A program made the translations under genes and the position numbers. A stretch of DNA of 64,000 nt, taken from the NCBI GenBank assembly GCA_902523615.1, contig CABYZW010000002.1:1-64000 (forward strand), in the 5' to 3' direction. Origin of the DNA: an uncultured Pelagibacteraceae bacterium (GTDB lineage: Bacteria > Pseudomonadota > Alphaproteobacteria > Pelagibacterales > Pelagibacteraceae). Shown here piece by piece: positions 39,760 to 48,430 of the stretch; the stretch's first letter is position 1; the number at the start of each line of letters is the position of its first letter. The notes below the pieces were generated by a model. That model had not been told where the DNA came from and ran no database searches. It was given only the letters and a program-made list of their open reading frames with translations.

Positions 39760-42700
39760 CTATAATTTTGTTGGCATAGGTTTATCAATATCAATCTTAT
39801 ACTTTTTGATTGCTTCTTTTGCATATTTTGATGCAATAAGCTGTTCCTTAGCTAAAATACTCAACCCATATGTTGTGATATGTTCCTTATCAACTTCAAA
39901 AAATTTTCTTAACTTCTTTCTTGTATCACTTCGACCAAACCCATCCGTCCCTAATGAATAAAAACTTTTATTTACGTATGGTCTAATCTGATCAGAATTC
40001 ATTCGCATATAATCAGAAGCTGCTAAAATTGGTCCTTCAGTATTACCCAAACATTTTTCTACATAGCTTTTTTTAGGCTCTTTATCAGGATTTAGAAGAT
40101 TGTATCTCTCTACCTCAAGGCCATCCCTTCTTAATTCATTAAAGCTGGTTACACTCCAAATCTCACTATCGATTTGATACTCATTTTGTAATATTTCGGC
40201 ACCAGCTATCATTTCTCTTAAGATTGTGCCAGATCCAAGAAATTGAATTTTAGTTTTTTTATATTTGTTAAACTCCTTTATTTTATACATTCCTTTTAAA
40301 ATACCATCCTCACATGATTTATCTTTTGGCATTTCTGGATGAGGATAATTTTCATTCATGGTCGTAATATAATAGAAAATATTCTCTTTTTTCTCATGCA
40401 TTCTTCTTAAACCTTCTCGAAAAATGACTGCAAGCTCGTAGTGAAATGTTGGATCGTAAGAAATACAATTTGGTATTGTTGATGCCATTAAATGGCTATG
40501 ACCATCTTGATGTTGTAAGCCCTCACCAGCCAGAGTAGTTCTTCCAGCTGTAGCTCCAATTAAAAAGCCCCTAGATTGACTATCAGCTCCTGCCCAAGCG
40601 AGGTCTCCTATTCTTTGGAAACCAAACATTGAATAAAATAAATAGATAGGGATCATTTCAATGTCATGATTTGTGTATGAAGTTCCTGCAGCGATCCAAG
40701 ATGACATAGCGCCTGCTTCCGTAATTCCTTCTTCTAATACTTGTCCGCTTTTTTCTTCTCTATAAGAGCTCAATTGAGCAGCATCTTCAGGTTCGTATTT
40801 TTGGCCTTCATGAGCATATATTCCAACTTTTTGAAAAAATCCTTCCATTCCAAAAGTTCTTGCTTCATCAGGAATGATTGGAACTAACCTTGGTGCCACA
40901 TTCTTATCTCTTAGAAGAGCAGTTAGCATCCTAACTAATGCCATTGTTGTAGACATCTCTTTTTTACCTGTGGAATCTTTCATGTTATCAAAGATAGTTT
41001 TGGGTGGCGCTTTTATAGGCTTAGCATATGTAGTTCTCTCAGGAATAAATCCACCTAGCTTAAGTCTCCGGTCTCTAAGATATTTTATTTCTGCTGAATT
41101 TGTATCTGGTTTATAATATTCTATATTTTTAACCTGATCATTAGTTAATGGAACATCAAATCTATCTCTATAGTACATCAAATCATCTATATCTAATTTC
41201 TTTGTTTGATGTGTTGTATTAACACTTTCTCCACTTTTGCCCATTCCATAACCTTTTATGGTTTTGGCAATAACTACAGTTGGACTTCCAATATTTTTTG
41301 ATGCTTTATCATAAGCAGCAAACACTTTATGGGGATCATGTCCACCTCTGTTCAATCTCCAAATATCCTTATCAGATAGGCTTGAAACAAGTTCTTTTGT
41401 CTCTAAATACTTTCCAAAAAATTTTTCTCTAACAAACGCACCATCTCTTGCTTTAATAGCTTGATATTCTCCATCCACTGTTTCATTCATTATTTTTATA
41501 AGATGACCTGTTTTGTCATTAGCTAACAAAGGATCCCAATAAGATCCCCAAATCACTTTTATTACATTCCAACCAGCACCTCTAAAAATACCCTCTAACT
41601 CTTGAATTATTTTACCGTTACCTCTTACTGGGCCATCCAATCTTTGAAGATTACAATTAATCACAAAAATTAAATTATCCAATTTTTCTCTTGCAGCTAA
41701 ACCAATGGCACCTAATGACTCTGGCTCATCCATCTCACCATCTCCTAGAAAAGCCCAAACTTTTCTTCCTTCATCTTTAATTAAGTTTCTATTAATTAAA
41801 TACTTCATGTACCTAGCTTGATAGATTGCTAACATTGGACCTAGACCCATTGAAACAGTCGGAAATTGCCAAAATTTTGGCATCAACCATGGATGAGGAT
41901 AAGAAGATAAACCTCCAGGATTAACCTCTTGTCTAAAACTATCCAGTTGTTTTTCACTAAGTCTTCCCTCAAGAAAAGCCCTAGCATACATCCCAGGAGC
42001 ACTATGACCTTGAAAGTAAACTAAATCTCCTCCAAATTTATTATTTTTTGCTCTCCAAAAATGATTCATTCCCACATCGTAAAGTGTAGCTGCTGAAGCA
42101 AAGGTTCCAATATGTCCTCCCAACTCAGGAAATTTTTTATTTGCTCTTACCACCATGGCAGCTGAATTCCATCTGATCAATGATCTGATTCTTCTTTCAA
42201 TATTTTGATCTCCACTAGATTTTTTCTCCTCACTAATAGGAATAGTGTTTATATAAGGAGTATTTTGAGTATACGGAATATTTGCACCTTCACGGTAAGC
42301 TTTATTTATAAGCTCCTTAATTAGATAATGAGCTCGTTGATTTCCATCTTTTTGTATAACTGCTGATAAAGAGTCTATCCATTCATTAGTTTCTACAGGA
42401 TCTATATCTCCTTTGTTAACAACTTGTATTGTGTCTATCTTTTTTTTCTTGTCATCTACAATTTTGCTTTCATTTCCTATTGATTGAGCTTTAGTTTCAT
42501 TATTGATTTCTTCTTTATTAATTTCCTCTTTATTAATTTCCTTTTTAGATTTTTGTAATGAAATTTCAGCTTGTTGAATTAAATCTTCTGTATTTTTTGG
42601 AACATCCTCTGATTTTTTAGAGGAAATTTCATTGTTTATAACTGTTAAAAGTAAATCACCTTTTGAAACCTTATCTCCAATTTTTACATCAATTTTCTCT

Positions 42701-42864
42701 ATTTTGCCTTCAAGAGTAGACGGGATTTCAACACTTGATTTATCACTTTCAATAGTAATTATTGGATCATTTTTTTTTAATTGTTGGCCTTCCTTTACTA
42801 GAAGCTCAATAACCTCTACATTTTCAAATTCACCAATATCGGGAACTAACAATTTTTCTATCAT
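39760..42864 (-). CDS. aceE: Pyruvate dehydrogenase E1 (homodimeric type) with N-terminal lipoyl domain
   Basis: Decarboxylates pyruvate with thiamine diphosphate. Residues from about 155 to 1034 form a full AceE-type E1, including the TPP motif GDGEMDEPESLGAIG with VINCNLQ, and GAGADSQSRG-type and GEGLQHQDGHSH blocks. Before it is an extra module: residues 1-78 are a complete lipoyl domain (lipoyl-lysine K42 in IESDKSSVEIPS), joined by a Lys/Glu/Asn linker with a short tandem repeat. Ordinary AceE proteins of about 890 residues lack this module. aceF follows after one base. Confidence 0.95.
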   Translation of the reverse strand: MIEKLLVPDIGEFENVEVIELLVKEGQQLKKNDPIITIESDKSSVEIPSTLEGKIEKIDVKIGDKVSKGDLLLTVINNEISSKKSEDVPKNTEDLIQQAEISLQKSKKEINKEEINKEEINNETKAQSIGNESKIVDDKKKKIDTIQVVNKGDIDPVETNEWIDSLSAVIQKDGNQRAHYLIKELINKAYREGANIPYTQNTPYINTIPISEEKKSSGDQNIERRIRSLIRWNSAAMVVRANKKFPELGGHIGTFASAATLYDVGMNHFWRAKNNKFGGDLVYFQGHSAPGMYARAFLEGRLSEKQLDSFRQEVNPGGLSSYPHPWLMPKFWQFPTVSMGLGPMLAIYQARYMKYLINRNLIKDEGRKVWAFLGDGEMDEPESLGAIGLAAREKLDNLIFVINCNLQRLDGPVRGNGKIIQELEGIFRGAGWNVIKVIWGSYWDPLLANDKTGHLIKIMNETVDGEYQAIKARDGAFVREKFFGKYLETKELVSSLSDKDIWRLNRGGHDPHKVFAAYDKASKNIGSPTVVIAKTIKGYGMGKSGESVNTTHQTKKLDIDDLMYYRDRFDVPLTNDQVKNIEYYKPDTNSAEIKYLRDRRLKLGGFIPERTTYAKPIKAPPKTIFDNMKDSTGKKEMSTTMALVRMLTALLRDKNVAPRLVPIIPDEARTFGMEGFFQKVGIYAHEGQKYEPEDAAQLSSYREEKSGQVLEEGITEAGAMSSWIAAGTSYTNHDIEMIPIYLFYSMFGFQRIGDLAWAGADSQSRGFLIGATAGRTTLAGEGLQHQDGHSHLMASTIPNCISYDPTFHYELAVIFREGLRRMHEKKENIFYYITTMNENYPHPEMPKDKSCEDGILKGMYKIKEFNKYKKTKIQFLGSGTILREMIAGAEILQNEYQIDSEIWSVTSFNELRRDGLEVERYNLLNPDKEPKKSYVEKCLGNTEGPILAASDYMRMNSDQIRPYVNKSFYSLGTDGFGRSDTRKKLRKFFEVDKEHITTYGLSILAKEQLIASKYAKEAIKKYKIDIDKPMPTKL
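42501..42545 (-). repeat. Tandem 15-bp repeat in the aceE linker
   Basis: Three head-to-tail 15-base units (TATTGATTTCTTCTT, TATTAATTTCCTCTT, TATTAATTTCCTTTT) encode repeats of NKEEI/INKEE in the flexible linker between the lipoyl and E1 modules. The units are in frame, so expansion or loss changes linker length by five residues without a frameshift. Confidence 0.9.
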
Positions 42865-42959
42865 TTAACTAACTTTATACACCATTAAATCACAGTAAAT
42901 TGCAAATTTTAACACATTCTCATCAATTTTTTGACATTCTTTTATTAAAAGATAAAGAA

Positions 42960-43076
42960 ATGTTAAAAAAATTATTAAATACACTTATAAGACCAAAAGT
43001 TACTAACATTATTGATGGAAAAACTTGGATTCAAAAAATTTTGTTAGAGGAAAAGTTTGGAAAAATTAATTCTTAA
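42960..43076 (+). CDS. Possible 38-residue protein
   Basis: A short ATG frame in the gap between aceE and the thiolase gene. It reads MLKKLLNTLIRPKVTNIIDG then KTWIQKILLEEKFGKINS, a mixed amphipathic composition rather than simple AT-rich noise. It is preceded by AAAGAA, only a weak ribosome site. It ends 4 bases into the convergent thiolase stop, as other gene pairs in this window do. No family is recognised, and it may be a chance frame. Confidence 0.28.
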   Translation: MLKKLLNTLIRPKVTNIIDGKTWIQKILLEEKFGKINS

Positions 43077-44248
43077 TTTCTCTCTACACATAAAGCAATT
43101 CCCATTCCTCCCCCTATACAAAGTGTTGCACAACCTTTTTTTTTATTAGTTCTTTTCATTTCATGCAAAAGTGTAACTAGTATTCTTGCGCCAGAGGCTC
43201 CTATGGGATGACCTAAAGCTATAGCACCCCCGTTAACATTAACTTTATTTTTATCAATTTTTAATTCATGAATAACAGCAATACTTTGTGCTGCAAATGC
43301 CTCATTAATTTCGAATAAATCAATATCTTCAATTTTCCATTTGGCTATTTTAAGTGCTTTTTGAACAGCCCCGATAGGTCCTAAGCCCATGAAAGAGGGA
43401 TCAACACCGACAGATGCCCAAGAAACTATTCTTGCAATTGGCTCTATTGATTTTTTTTTTGCTTTTTCTAAAGATGTTAACAATAACACTGCAGCTCCAT
43501 CATTTATACCAGATGAATTTCCTGCTGTAACTGTACCGTCCTTTTTAAAAACAGTTTTTAATTTTTGTAAATCAACCAAAGTTAAATTTTCTCTTGGGTG
43601 CTCATCTTTTTTTAAATGTTTATTATTAAAATTAATTTCAATTAATTCCTCTTTAAAGATATTATTATTAATTGCATTCTGTGTTTTATCCTGAGAATTA
43701 AGAGCGAATTGGTCTTGTTCTTGTCTGGATATATTGAATTTTTTTGCAATATTTTCCGCTGTTACACCCATATGATAATTATTAAAAGCATCTAATAAGC
43801 CATCAAAAATCATTGTATCTACAAATTCATTTTCTTTTTTTTTTTTTAAGTTTTTACTCAAAACTAAGTTTGGAGCAATAGACATATTTTCTTGTCCACC
43901 AGAAATAACAATTGAAGAGTCTCCTAATTTAATTGATTGGAAGCCTGAGATAACTGCCCTTAGTCCTGAACCACAAACCTGATTTACTACATGTGCAGTT
44001 TTTGAAACGGGAATTCCTGAATTAATAGCAGCTTGTCTTGCTGGATTTTGTCCTGTGCCTGCAGTTAAAACCTGCCCCATAATTATCTCATCTACTTCAT
44101 GACCATCTATTTTTGCTCTTTTTAAAATTTCCTTAATAACTATTGAGCCAAGCTGATCTGCTCTAATATCTTTTAAAGAGCCATTGTAAGTTCCAATAGG
44201 GGTTCTTACTGCTTCAATAATTACCACTTCGTTAAAATTATTACTCAT
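43073..44248 (-). CDS. Acetyl-CoA acetyltransferase (thiolase)
   Basis: A 391-residue thiolase that condenses or cleaves acetoacetyl-CoA. The nucleophilic cysteine is C92 in NQVCGSGLRAV. The thiolase signatures NEAFAAQ and GGAIALGHPIGASGARI follow, and the second catalytic cysteine lies in CATLCIGGGMGIA near the C-terminus. The N-terminus VVIIEAVRTPIGTYNGSLKD is typical. It is monocistronic, reading away from tRNA-Arg. Biosynthetic (acetoacetyl-CoA) and degradative roles cannot be separated from the sequence. Confidence 0.93.
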   Translation of the reverse strand: MSNNFNEVVIIEAVRTPIGTYNGSLKDIRADQLGSIVIKEILKRAKIDGHEVDEIIMGQVLTAGTGQNPARQAAINSGIPVSKTAHVVNQVCGSGLRAVISGFQSIKLGDSSIVISGGQENMSIAPNLVLSKNLKKKKENEFVDTMIFDGLLDAFNNYHMGVTAENIAKKFNISRQEQDQFALNSQDKTQNAINNNIFKEELIEINFNNKHLKKDEHPRENLTLVDLQKLKTVFKKDGTVTAGNSSGINDGAAVLLLTSLEKAKKKSIEPIARIVSWASVGVDPSFMGLGPIGAVQKALKIAKWKIEDIDLFEINEAFAAQSIAVIHELKIDKNKVNVNGGAIALGHPIGASGARILVTLLHEMKRTNKKKGCATLCIGGGMGIALCVERN

Positions 44249-44297
44249 GAAAATTTAAATTTATCTTATAATTAAAATACACTAAAAATAAATATAT

Positions 44298-44303
44298 TAT
44301 AAT
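44298..44303 (+). promoter_or_regulatory. -10 element of the tRNA-Arg promoter
   Basis: A perfect TATAAT lies 15 bases before the 5' end of the tRNA. No consensus -35 box is visible about 17 bases upstream, where the sequence is ATTAAAATAC. The position fits transcription beginning a few bases before the tRNA. Confidence 0.55.
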
Positions 44304-44318
44304 CTTATTAATTTAAAC

Positions 44319-44395
44319 GCGCCTGTAGCTCAATTGGATAGAGCGCTTGGCTACGGACCAGGAGGTTCTGGGTTCAACTCCTAGCAGGCGCACCA
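44319..44395 (+). tRNA. tRNA-Arg (anticodon ACG)
   Basis: A 77-base element with acceptor GCGCCTG/CAGGCGC, D-arm GCTC-GAGC, anticodon stem CTTGG/CCAGG enclosing CTACGGA with anticodon ACG, T-arm CTGGGTTCAACTCCTAG, discriminator A and encoded CCA. The 3' end lies 13 bases from the end of a convergent glycosyltransferase gene that belongs to the CDP-sugar cassette. Confidence 0.97.
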
Positions 44396-44408
44396 CCAAT
44401 AAAAATTC

Positions 44409-45515
44409 TTAAATAAATTTTTTTAATATGCTGTCGACTTCATCTATTGATAAATTAATATCTCCATCTGAATCTCTTTTTCTTTCTACGCTTTGTGTTT
44501 CTAATAAATGATAATTTAAACAATTAACTTCAGAAATTTTTTTATATATCTCATTTGAATAGGAGTAAGGCCTTATCTCTAAAACATTAGTTTTGGATTT
44601 ACAAAAAACTAAATTAGCAAATCCTGCGCCGTGCACACCTAAAATACATTCTGCATTTTTAAATAGATAAACTTTCTCAAAAAAATTTAGATCTTTTAAT
44701 TTATAATATGTAAAACCTTTTTTATTTAGATAATCAAAAACTTCCTCATTATTAATTATTTGATTGTGATTATATGAAGAATCGGTTCGATCTATAAAAA
44801 CTTTTTTATTTGCATTAAATTTTTTCTCACAATTTAAGAAAACATTTCTTAACCAAGGAATAATCCATTTGGGTAAATTTTTATTTTGCTCGAGTATCGT
44901 TCCCTCATAATAATATGGATGATCAACAATAAAAAGTTCTTCTGCTTGGATATGTCTAAATTTTTTACTGTCGATTAATTTATCCTTACTAATACCTAAA
45001 AAATTTAGCGTTTCACTTTGGAATGAATTGATTGAGGGTACATAAAAGTAATCTAAATCGTCTAAACGGTAATTTTCTGAATACATCTTGAGTTTTGGCA
45101 GAATTTCTAAAATCCAATGACTGTAATTATTTCCACTCGCTCCTTGAACAACACTTAACATTTTACCCTTATAATTTTTTTTTTTTCTTGGCGTCCCCTT
45201 TTTTAAAACCACGTTATATGAAGCATCCAATAGATTACCTGAAACTTGTTGATAAGAAATTTGACCTAATAACATATTTTCACTTATGATAGCTACATTT
45301 TCATTATAGTCTGTATAAATTCTGCCATTTTTAATTTTGTATGTATAATAGTTTTTTTTTTCAGGTAAATCTGCTTGAAGATTAGGAATTATTTTTTTTT
45401 CTAAATTATCTAAATTATTTAAGTCTAATTTTAATTTTATTTCACCATAAAATAATTTGAAAATAAATTGAAATACTTTTTTAAAACAGTTTTGTAAAAA
45501 TTTATTTAATTTCAT
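44409..45515 (-). CDS. GT61/DUF563-type glycosyltransferase
   Basis: A 368-residue protein of the GT61 family, which transfers pentoses or N-acetylglucosamine in glycan synthesis. Family marks are NYSHWILEILPKLKM in the first half, KKVFIDRTDSS, and the C-terminal LGVHGAGFANLVFCK. The ATG at 45515 overlaps the preceding cupin gene by 14 bases; a longer frame from 45563 would add 16 residues and a deeper overlap. It is the last gene of the CDP-sugar cassette, ending just beyond tRNA-Arg. The acceptor is unknown. Confidence 0.87.
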   Translation of the reverse strand: MKLNKFLQNCFKKVFQFIFKLFYGEIKLKLDLNNLDNLEKKIIPNLQADLPEKKNYYTYKIKNGRIYTDYNENVAIISENMLLGQISYQQVSGNLLDASYNVVLKKGTPRKKKNYKGKMLSVVQGASGNNYSHWILEILPKLKMYSENYRLDDLDYFYVPSINSFQSETLNFLGISKDKLIDSKKFRHIQAEELFIVDHPYYYEGTILEQNKNLPKWIIPWLRNVFLNCEKKFNANKKVFIDRTDSSYNHNQIINNEEVFDYLNKKGFTYYKLKDLNFFEKVYLFKNAECILGVHGAGFANLVFCKSKTNVLEIRPYSYSNEIYKKISEVNCLNYHLLETQSVERKRDSDGDINLSIDEVDSILKKFI

Positions 45516-45930
45516 AATTGTTAATTTTATTAACTTTGATAATCTCATCATCAGAATGAACACTATTAATAAAATTAGCTAAAACAGATTTTTTCTTGTT
45601 AGTAGTAAAAGAAAACCACACACCTGGTGGAATTAATAAAACTCCATGATTGTTCTTATTCAAAGTAAAATCATTTTCCTTATTAAAAGTCTTTGATTTT
45701 TTTCTTCCATCTATCAACTTAAATTTCACCTCTCCAAAACATACTGTCATTATGGATGTGTTTTTTTTGTGTAAAATCCAACCTTTTCTTTTTTTAAAGT
45801 TAATTTCATTAAAGTAAATTTCTCCAAATTTAGAATAAAAACTATTTTTTTTTGATATAAATTTTAATAGATCACCCTTATTATTTTTAAAAATATTTAA
45901 TTTAATTTTTTTAACTCCACTTATTTTCAT
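45502..45930 (-). CDS. RmlC-like cupin, sugar epimerase/isomerase type
   Basis: A 142-residue single-domain cupin resembling the dTDP-4-dehydrorhamnose 3,5-epimerase and FdtA/WxcM groups. Visible landmarks are FNEINFKKRKGWILHKKNTS, the strand VCFGEVKFKLIDGRK, and LLIPPGVWFSF. In this setting it most likely epimerises or isomerises CDP-4-keto-6-deoxyglucose made by the neighbouring dehydratase. It overlaps the dehydratase by 20 bases and the GT61 gene by 14. Confidence 0.82.
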   Translation of the reverse strand: MKISGVKKIKLNIFKNNKGDLLKFISKKNSFYSKFGEIYFNEINFKKRKGWILHKKNTSIMTVCFGEVKFKLIDGRKKSKTFNKENDFTLNKNNHGVLLIPPGVWFSFTTNKKKSVLANFINSVHSDDEIIKVNKINNYEIK

Positions 45931-46984
45931 TCATATATCCAAGAATTTGGTTAATAGTTACTTTATATGGGTCCTTTTTATGTCTTAGAACATCTTTGTA
46001 CCATTCTGTTGTGATTTTGACTCCATTTTTCACTGAATAAGTTGGGTTCCAATTTAAATTTTTTTTAGCTTTTTTAATATCTAATTGTAGATTCTTTTGT
46101 TCATAATATTTAATTTTTTTATTATATCTAATTTTTCCACTACCCCAGAATGAAATAACATACTCAATTATTTCTTTAACACTTTTTACTGAATTGTTTT
46201 TTGTACCAAAATTCCACGCATCAGAATATTTGTTAGGTTTAAAATATTGCTTCTTAGCTAAAATTAAATACCCTCTTAGAGGCTCTAAAACATGTTGCCA
46301 AGGTCTATTAAATTTTGGATTCCTTAAGTAAATTGATTTACCACTTAGAAGTGATTTAATACCATCTGGTATTAATCTATTAGCTGACCAATCACCTCCT
46401 CCAATAACATTTCCTGCTCTGGCACTAGAGATACCACACTTTCTTTTGTTCTTAAAAAAACTTTCTCTATAAGCTCTAATTATCAACTCTGAGGAAGATT
46501 TTGAGACACTGTAAGGATCTATGCCACCTAACTCATCATTTTCTTTGTACCTAGTAAGTTTACCGACATTTTCATAGCATTTGTCAGATGTAATCATTAC
46601 AACTGATTTTATAAATTTATAATTCTTTGAGGCCTCTAGAATATTAAGAGTGCCTCCTACATTTACATCAATAGTTTTATGAGGTCTTAAATATGATTCA
46701 ATAATCAAAGGTTGTGCAGCTAAGTGAAAAATAATTGCAGGTCTAGACTTAGCTATAAATCTATCTAATTTTTTTTTATCTCTAATATCAAAAATTCCAA
46801 GTTTTATTTTCTTTTTAAGTTTTAATTTGTAAAATAAATTTTTATTTTGATTAGGACTGAATCCTGTTCCATAAACTTTTGCTCCCATTTGTAAAAGCCA
46901 ACAGCACAACCAAGAGCCCTTAAATCCAGTAGCGCCAGTAACAAGAATTTTTTTATTTTTGTAAAAATTATTCATTTTTTCCAT
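45911..46984 (-). CDS. rfbG: CDP-glucose 4,6-dehydratase
   Basis: A 357-residue extended short-chain dehydrogenase/reductase that converts CDP-glucose to CDP-4-keto-6-deoxyglucose. NAD binding is VTGATGFKGSWLCCWLLQMG, and the catalytic YxxxK is in DPYSVSKSSSELI. RNPKFNRPWQHVLEPLRGYL is a CDP-glucose dehydratase signature. It overlaps rfbF upstream by 13 bases and the cupin gene downstream, so donor sugar synthesis is a single unit. Confidence 0.93.
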   Translation of the reverse strand: MEKMNNFYKNKKILVTGATGFKGSWLCCWLLQMGAKVYGTGFSPNQNKNLFYKLKLKKKIKLGIFDIRDKKKLDRFIAKSRPAIIFHLAAQPLIIESYLRPHKTIDVNVGGTLNILEASKNYKFIKSVVMITSDKCYENVGKLTRYKENDELGGIDPYSVSKSSSELIIRAYRESFFKNKRKCGISSARAGNVIGGGDWSANRLIPDGIKSLLSGKSIYLRNPKFNRPWQHVLEPLRGYLILAKKQYFKPNKYSDAWNFGTKNNSVKSVKEIIEYVISFWGSGKIRYNKKIKYYEQKNLQLDIKKAKKNLNWNPTYSVKNGVKITTEWYKDVLRHKKDPYKVTINQILGYMNENKWS

Positions 46985-47673
46985 AATAATTGATTGTTTT
47001 TGAACATTTTATCTAATTCTATCTTGTCTCTTAAATTATCCATACATTTCCAGAAACCTTCGTGTTTAAATGCCATAAGATTTTCGTTATTAACTAATTT
47101 TTCTAATGGTTCTCTCTCAAATAAAATATTGTCATCTTTAATATAATCAAAAACTTTTGTATTTAGTATAAAAAACCCTCCATTAATCCACCCAACTTTC
47201 GCTTGAGATTTTTCTTCAAATTTAATTACTTTTTCCTCATTAATTTCTAGCTCTCCAAATCTTACAGGAGGGTGTACTGCGGTTACAGTAGCTATTTTTT
47301 TATGTTTCATATGAAATTTTACTAATTCATTTAGGTTTACATCACACAATCCATCACCGTATGTCATAAAAAAATTCTCTTTATCTTTTATTAAAGACTT
47401 TAACCTAAGTATTCTTCCTCCTGTCATAGTTTTTTCACCAGTATCTACAATTTTAAGATTTTTAAATTCTTTAGAATTTTTATAATAATCAATTATTATT
47501 TCTTTTTTATATCCAGCAGCAACTATAAAATCATTAAAATTATAGGATTTAAAAATTCTTATAATATGACTTAAGATTGGCTCATCACCGATTTTAACCA
47601 TAGGCTTCGGGATTGTATTTGTATATTCTGCTAATCTAGTGCCAAAACCACCTGCTAAAATGACTACTTTCAT
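46972..47673 (-). CDS. rfbF: Glucose-1-phosphate cytidylyltransferase
   Basis: Makes CDP-glucose from CTP and glucose-1-phosphate, the entry step to CDP-deoxysugars. The nucleotidyltransferase loop is ILAGGFGTRLAEYTNTIPKPMV, with TYGDGLCDVNL, GWINGGFFIL and HEGFWKCMDNLRDK. At 233 residues it is slightly shorter than many RfbF proteins of about 257, but nothing essential looks missing. It is the first gene of the cassette. Upstream lies a 180-base AT-rich gap. Confidence 0.92.
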   Translation of the reverse strand: MKVVILAGGFGTRLAEYTNTIPKPMVKIGDEPILSHIIRIFKSYNFNDFIVAAGYKKEIIIDYYKNSKEFKNLKIVDTGEKTMTGGRILRLKSLIKDKENFFMTYGDGLCDVNLNELVKFHMKHKKIATVTAVHPPVRFGELEINEEKVIKFEEKSQAKVGWINGGFFILNTKVFDYIKDDNILFEREPLEKLVNNENLMAFKHEGFWKCMDNLRDKIELDKMFKNNQLLWKK

Positions 47674-47748
47674 AAATTATTTTAAATAGTTATATAAATA
47701 TAATATTTTGTCTATATCATACGAAATAATTAAATTGAAAAGAAAAAA

Positions 47749-47850
47749 ATGGATTTCAAACATTTAATCAATTGTTCCTTACAAAATTCTGTAATTTTTT
47801 TTTTTATAATTATTTTTGTCATTTTACTAATTTTAACATTCGTATTATAA
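47749..47850 (+). CDS. Possible 33-residue membrane peptide
   Basis: A short ATG frame ending three bases before the thioesterase start. It has a polar N-terminus MDFKHLINCSLQNS followed by an uninterrupted hydrophobic span rich in Phe, Ile, Leu and Val. The adjacent A-rich leader GAAAAGAAAAAA is a weak ribosome site. T-rich DNA readily encodes such spans by chance, so reality is uncertain. If real, it would be a translationally linked leader peptide or single-span protein. Confidence 0.28.
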   Translation: MDFKHLINCSLQNSVIFFFIIIFVILLILTFVL

Positions 47851-47853
47851 AAA

Positions 47854-48258
47854 ATGATGACAACTAAATTTGAACAAATTAGTTTGAAACCCGGATTTAT
47901 GAAACATAATGGTGGTGTAATGTTTAGAAATATTTCGGAAATTGAGTACGAATTCAAATCAACTATTAATGAAAATCATTTAAATGCAGCTGGCATTACA
48001 CATGGAGGATATTTGTCTGCTTTAGTAGATGCTGGTGCTGGCACAGCTGCGCATAGATCTGCTGAGAATGCACCCTGTGTAACAATATCTTTAGATTTAA
48101 AGTTTATTGGCGCTTCAAAGTTAGGAGATGAGATAATTGGCAACGTAAAAATTCTTAAAAAAACAAAAACACTTGTCTTCTTATTTTGTGAACTTAAATG
48201 CAGTAATAAAATAATCACATCTGCGTCTGGTGTTTGGAAAATTTTAAAAAAACTATAA
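47854..48258 (+). CDS. Hotdog-fold thioesterase (PaaI-like)
   Basis: A 134-residue acyl-CoA thioesterase of the hotdog fold. The signature AAGITHGGYLSALVDAGAGTAAH places the active-site loop at about 47-70, followed by VTISLDLKFIGASKLGDEIIG. The CoA substrate is unknown; PaaI relatives act on phenylacetyl or medium-chain acyl-CoA. Two adjacent ATGs (47854 and 47857) are possible starts, differing by one residue. Confidence 0.9.
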   Translation: MMTTKFEQISLKPGFMKHNGGVMFRNISEIEYEFKSTINENHLNAAGITHGGYLSALVDAGAGTAAHRSAENAPCVTISLDLKFIGASKLGDEIIGNVKILKKTKTLVFLFCELKCSNKIITSASGVWKILKKL

Positions 48259-48300
48259 TTATTTCTTTCCAATTATTGTTTTTTAATTTTAATTATTTAT

Positions 48301-48402
48301 GCTAAAATATTCTTCTATTAATCAGAATGAGAACTTTTTGCGATCCGATTCGGTCATGTTTTAGTCTATATTTGTTCTTTAGCACTAACTACATCTGGTA
48401 GG
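48301..48402 (+). ncRNA. Candidate structured RNA or leader before the helicase gene
   Basis: The 172-base gap before the helicase holds a less AT-rich stretch with several complementary segments. GCTAAA (48301-48306) can pair with TTTAGC (48378-48383). ATTCT (48309-48313) pairs with AGAAT (48324-48328), AGAAC (48330-48334) with GTTCT (48374-48378), and GA-CCG (48342-48347, one T bulged) with CGGTC (48351-48355). A small CTAC/GTAG hairpin follows. No known RNA family is recognised and there is no obvious terminator, so it may be a 5' leader rather than a separate sRNA. Confidence 0.4.
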
Positions 48403-48430
48403 TAAAAATTTAAATACACTAATAATAGAA

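Noticed and set aside
39759..39836. Extended aceF start at 39836
   Set aside because: Overlaps aceE and precedes the lipoyl domain with non-family residues; the ATG at 39758 follows the aceE stop directly.
44319..44395. Active att site with direct repeat of the tRNA-Arg 3' end
   Set aside because: No second copy of the tRNA 3' end and no integrase were seen in the window; only positional evidence for an island remains.
48301..48402. 6S RNA, tmRNA or SRP RNA before the helicase
   Set aside because: The expected long rod of 6S, the tmRNA coding segment and the SRP GGAA tetraloop region are not visible; only a generic structured stretch is supported.
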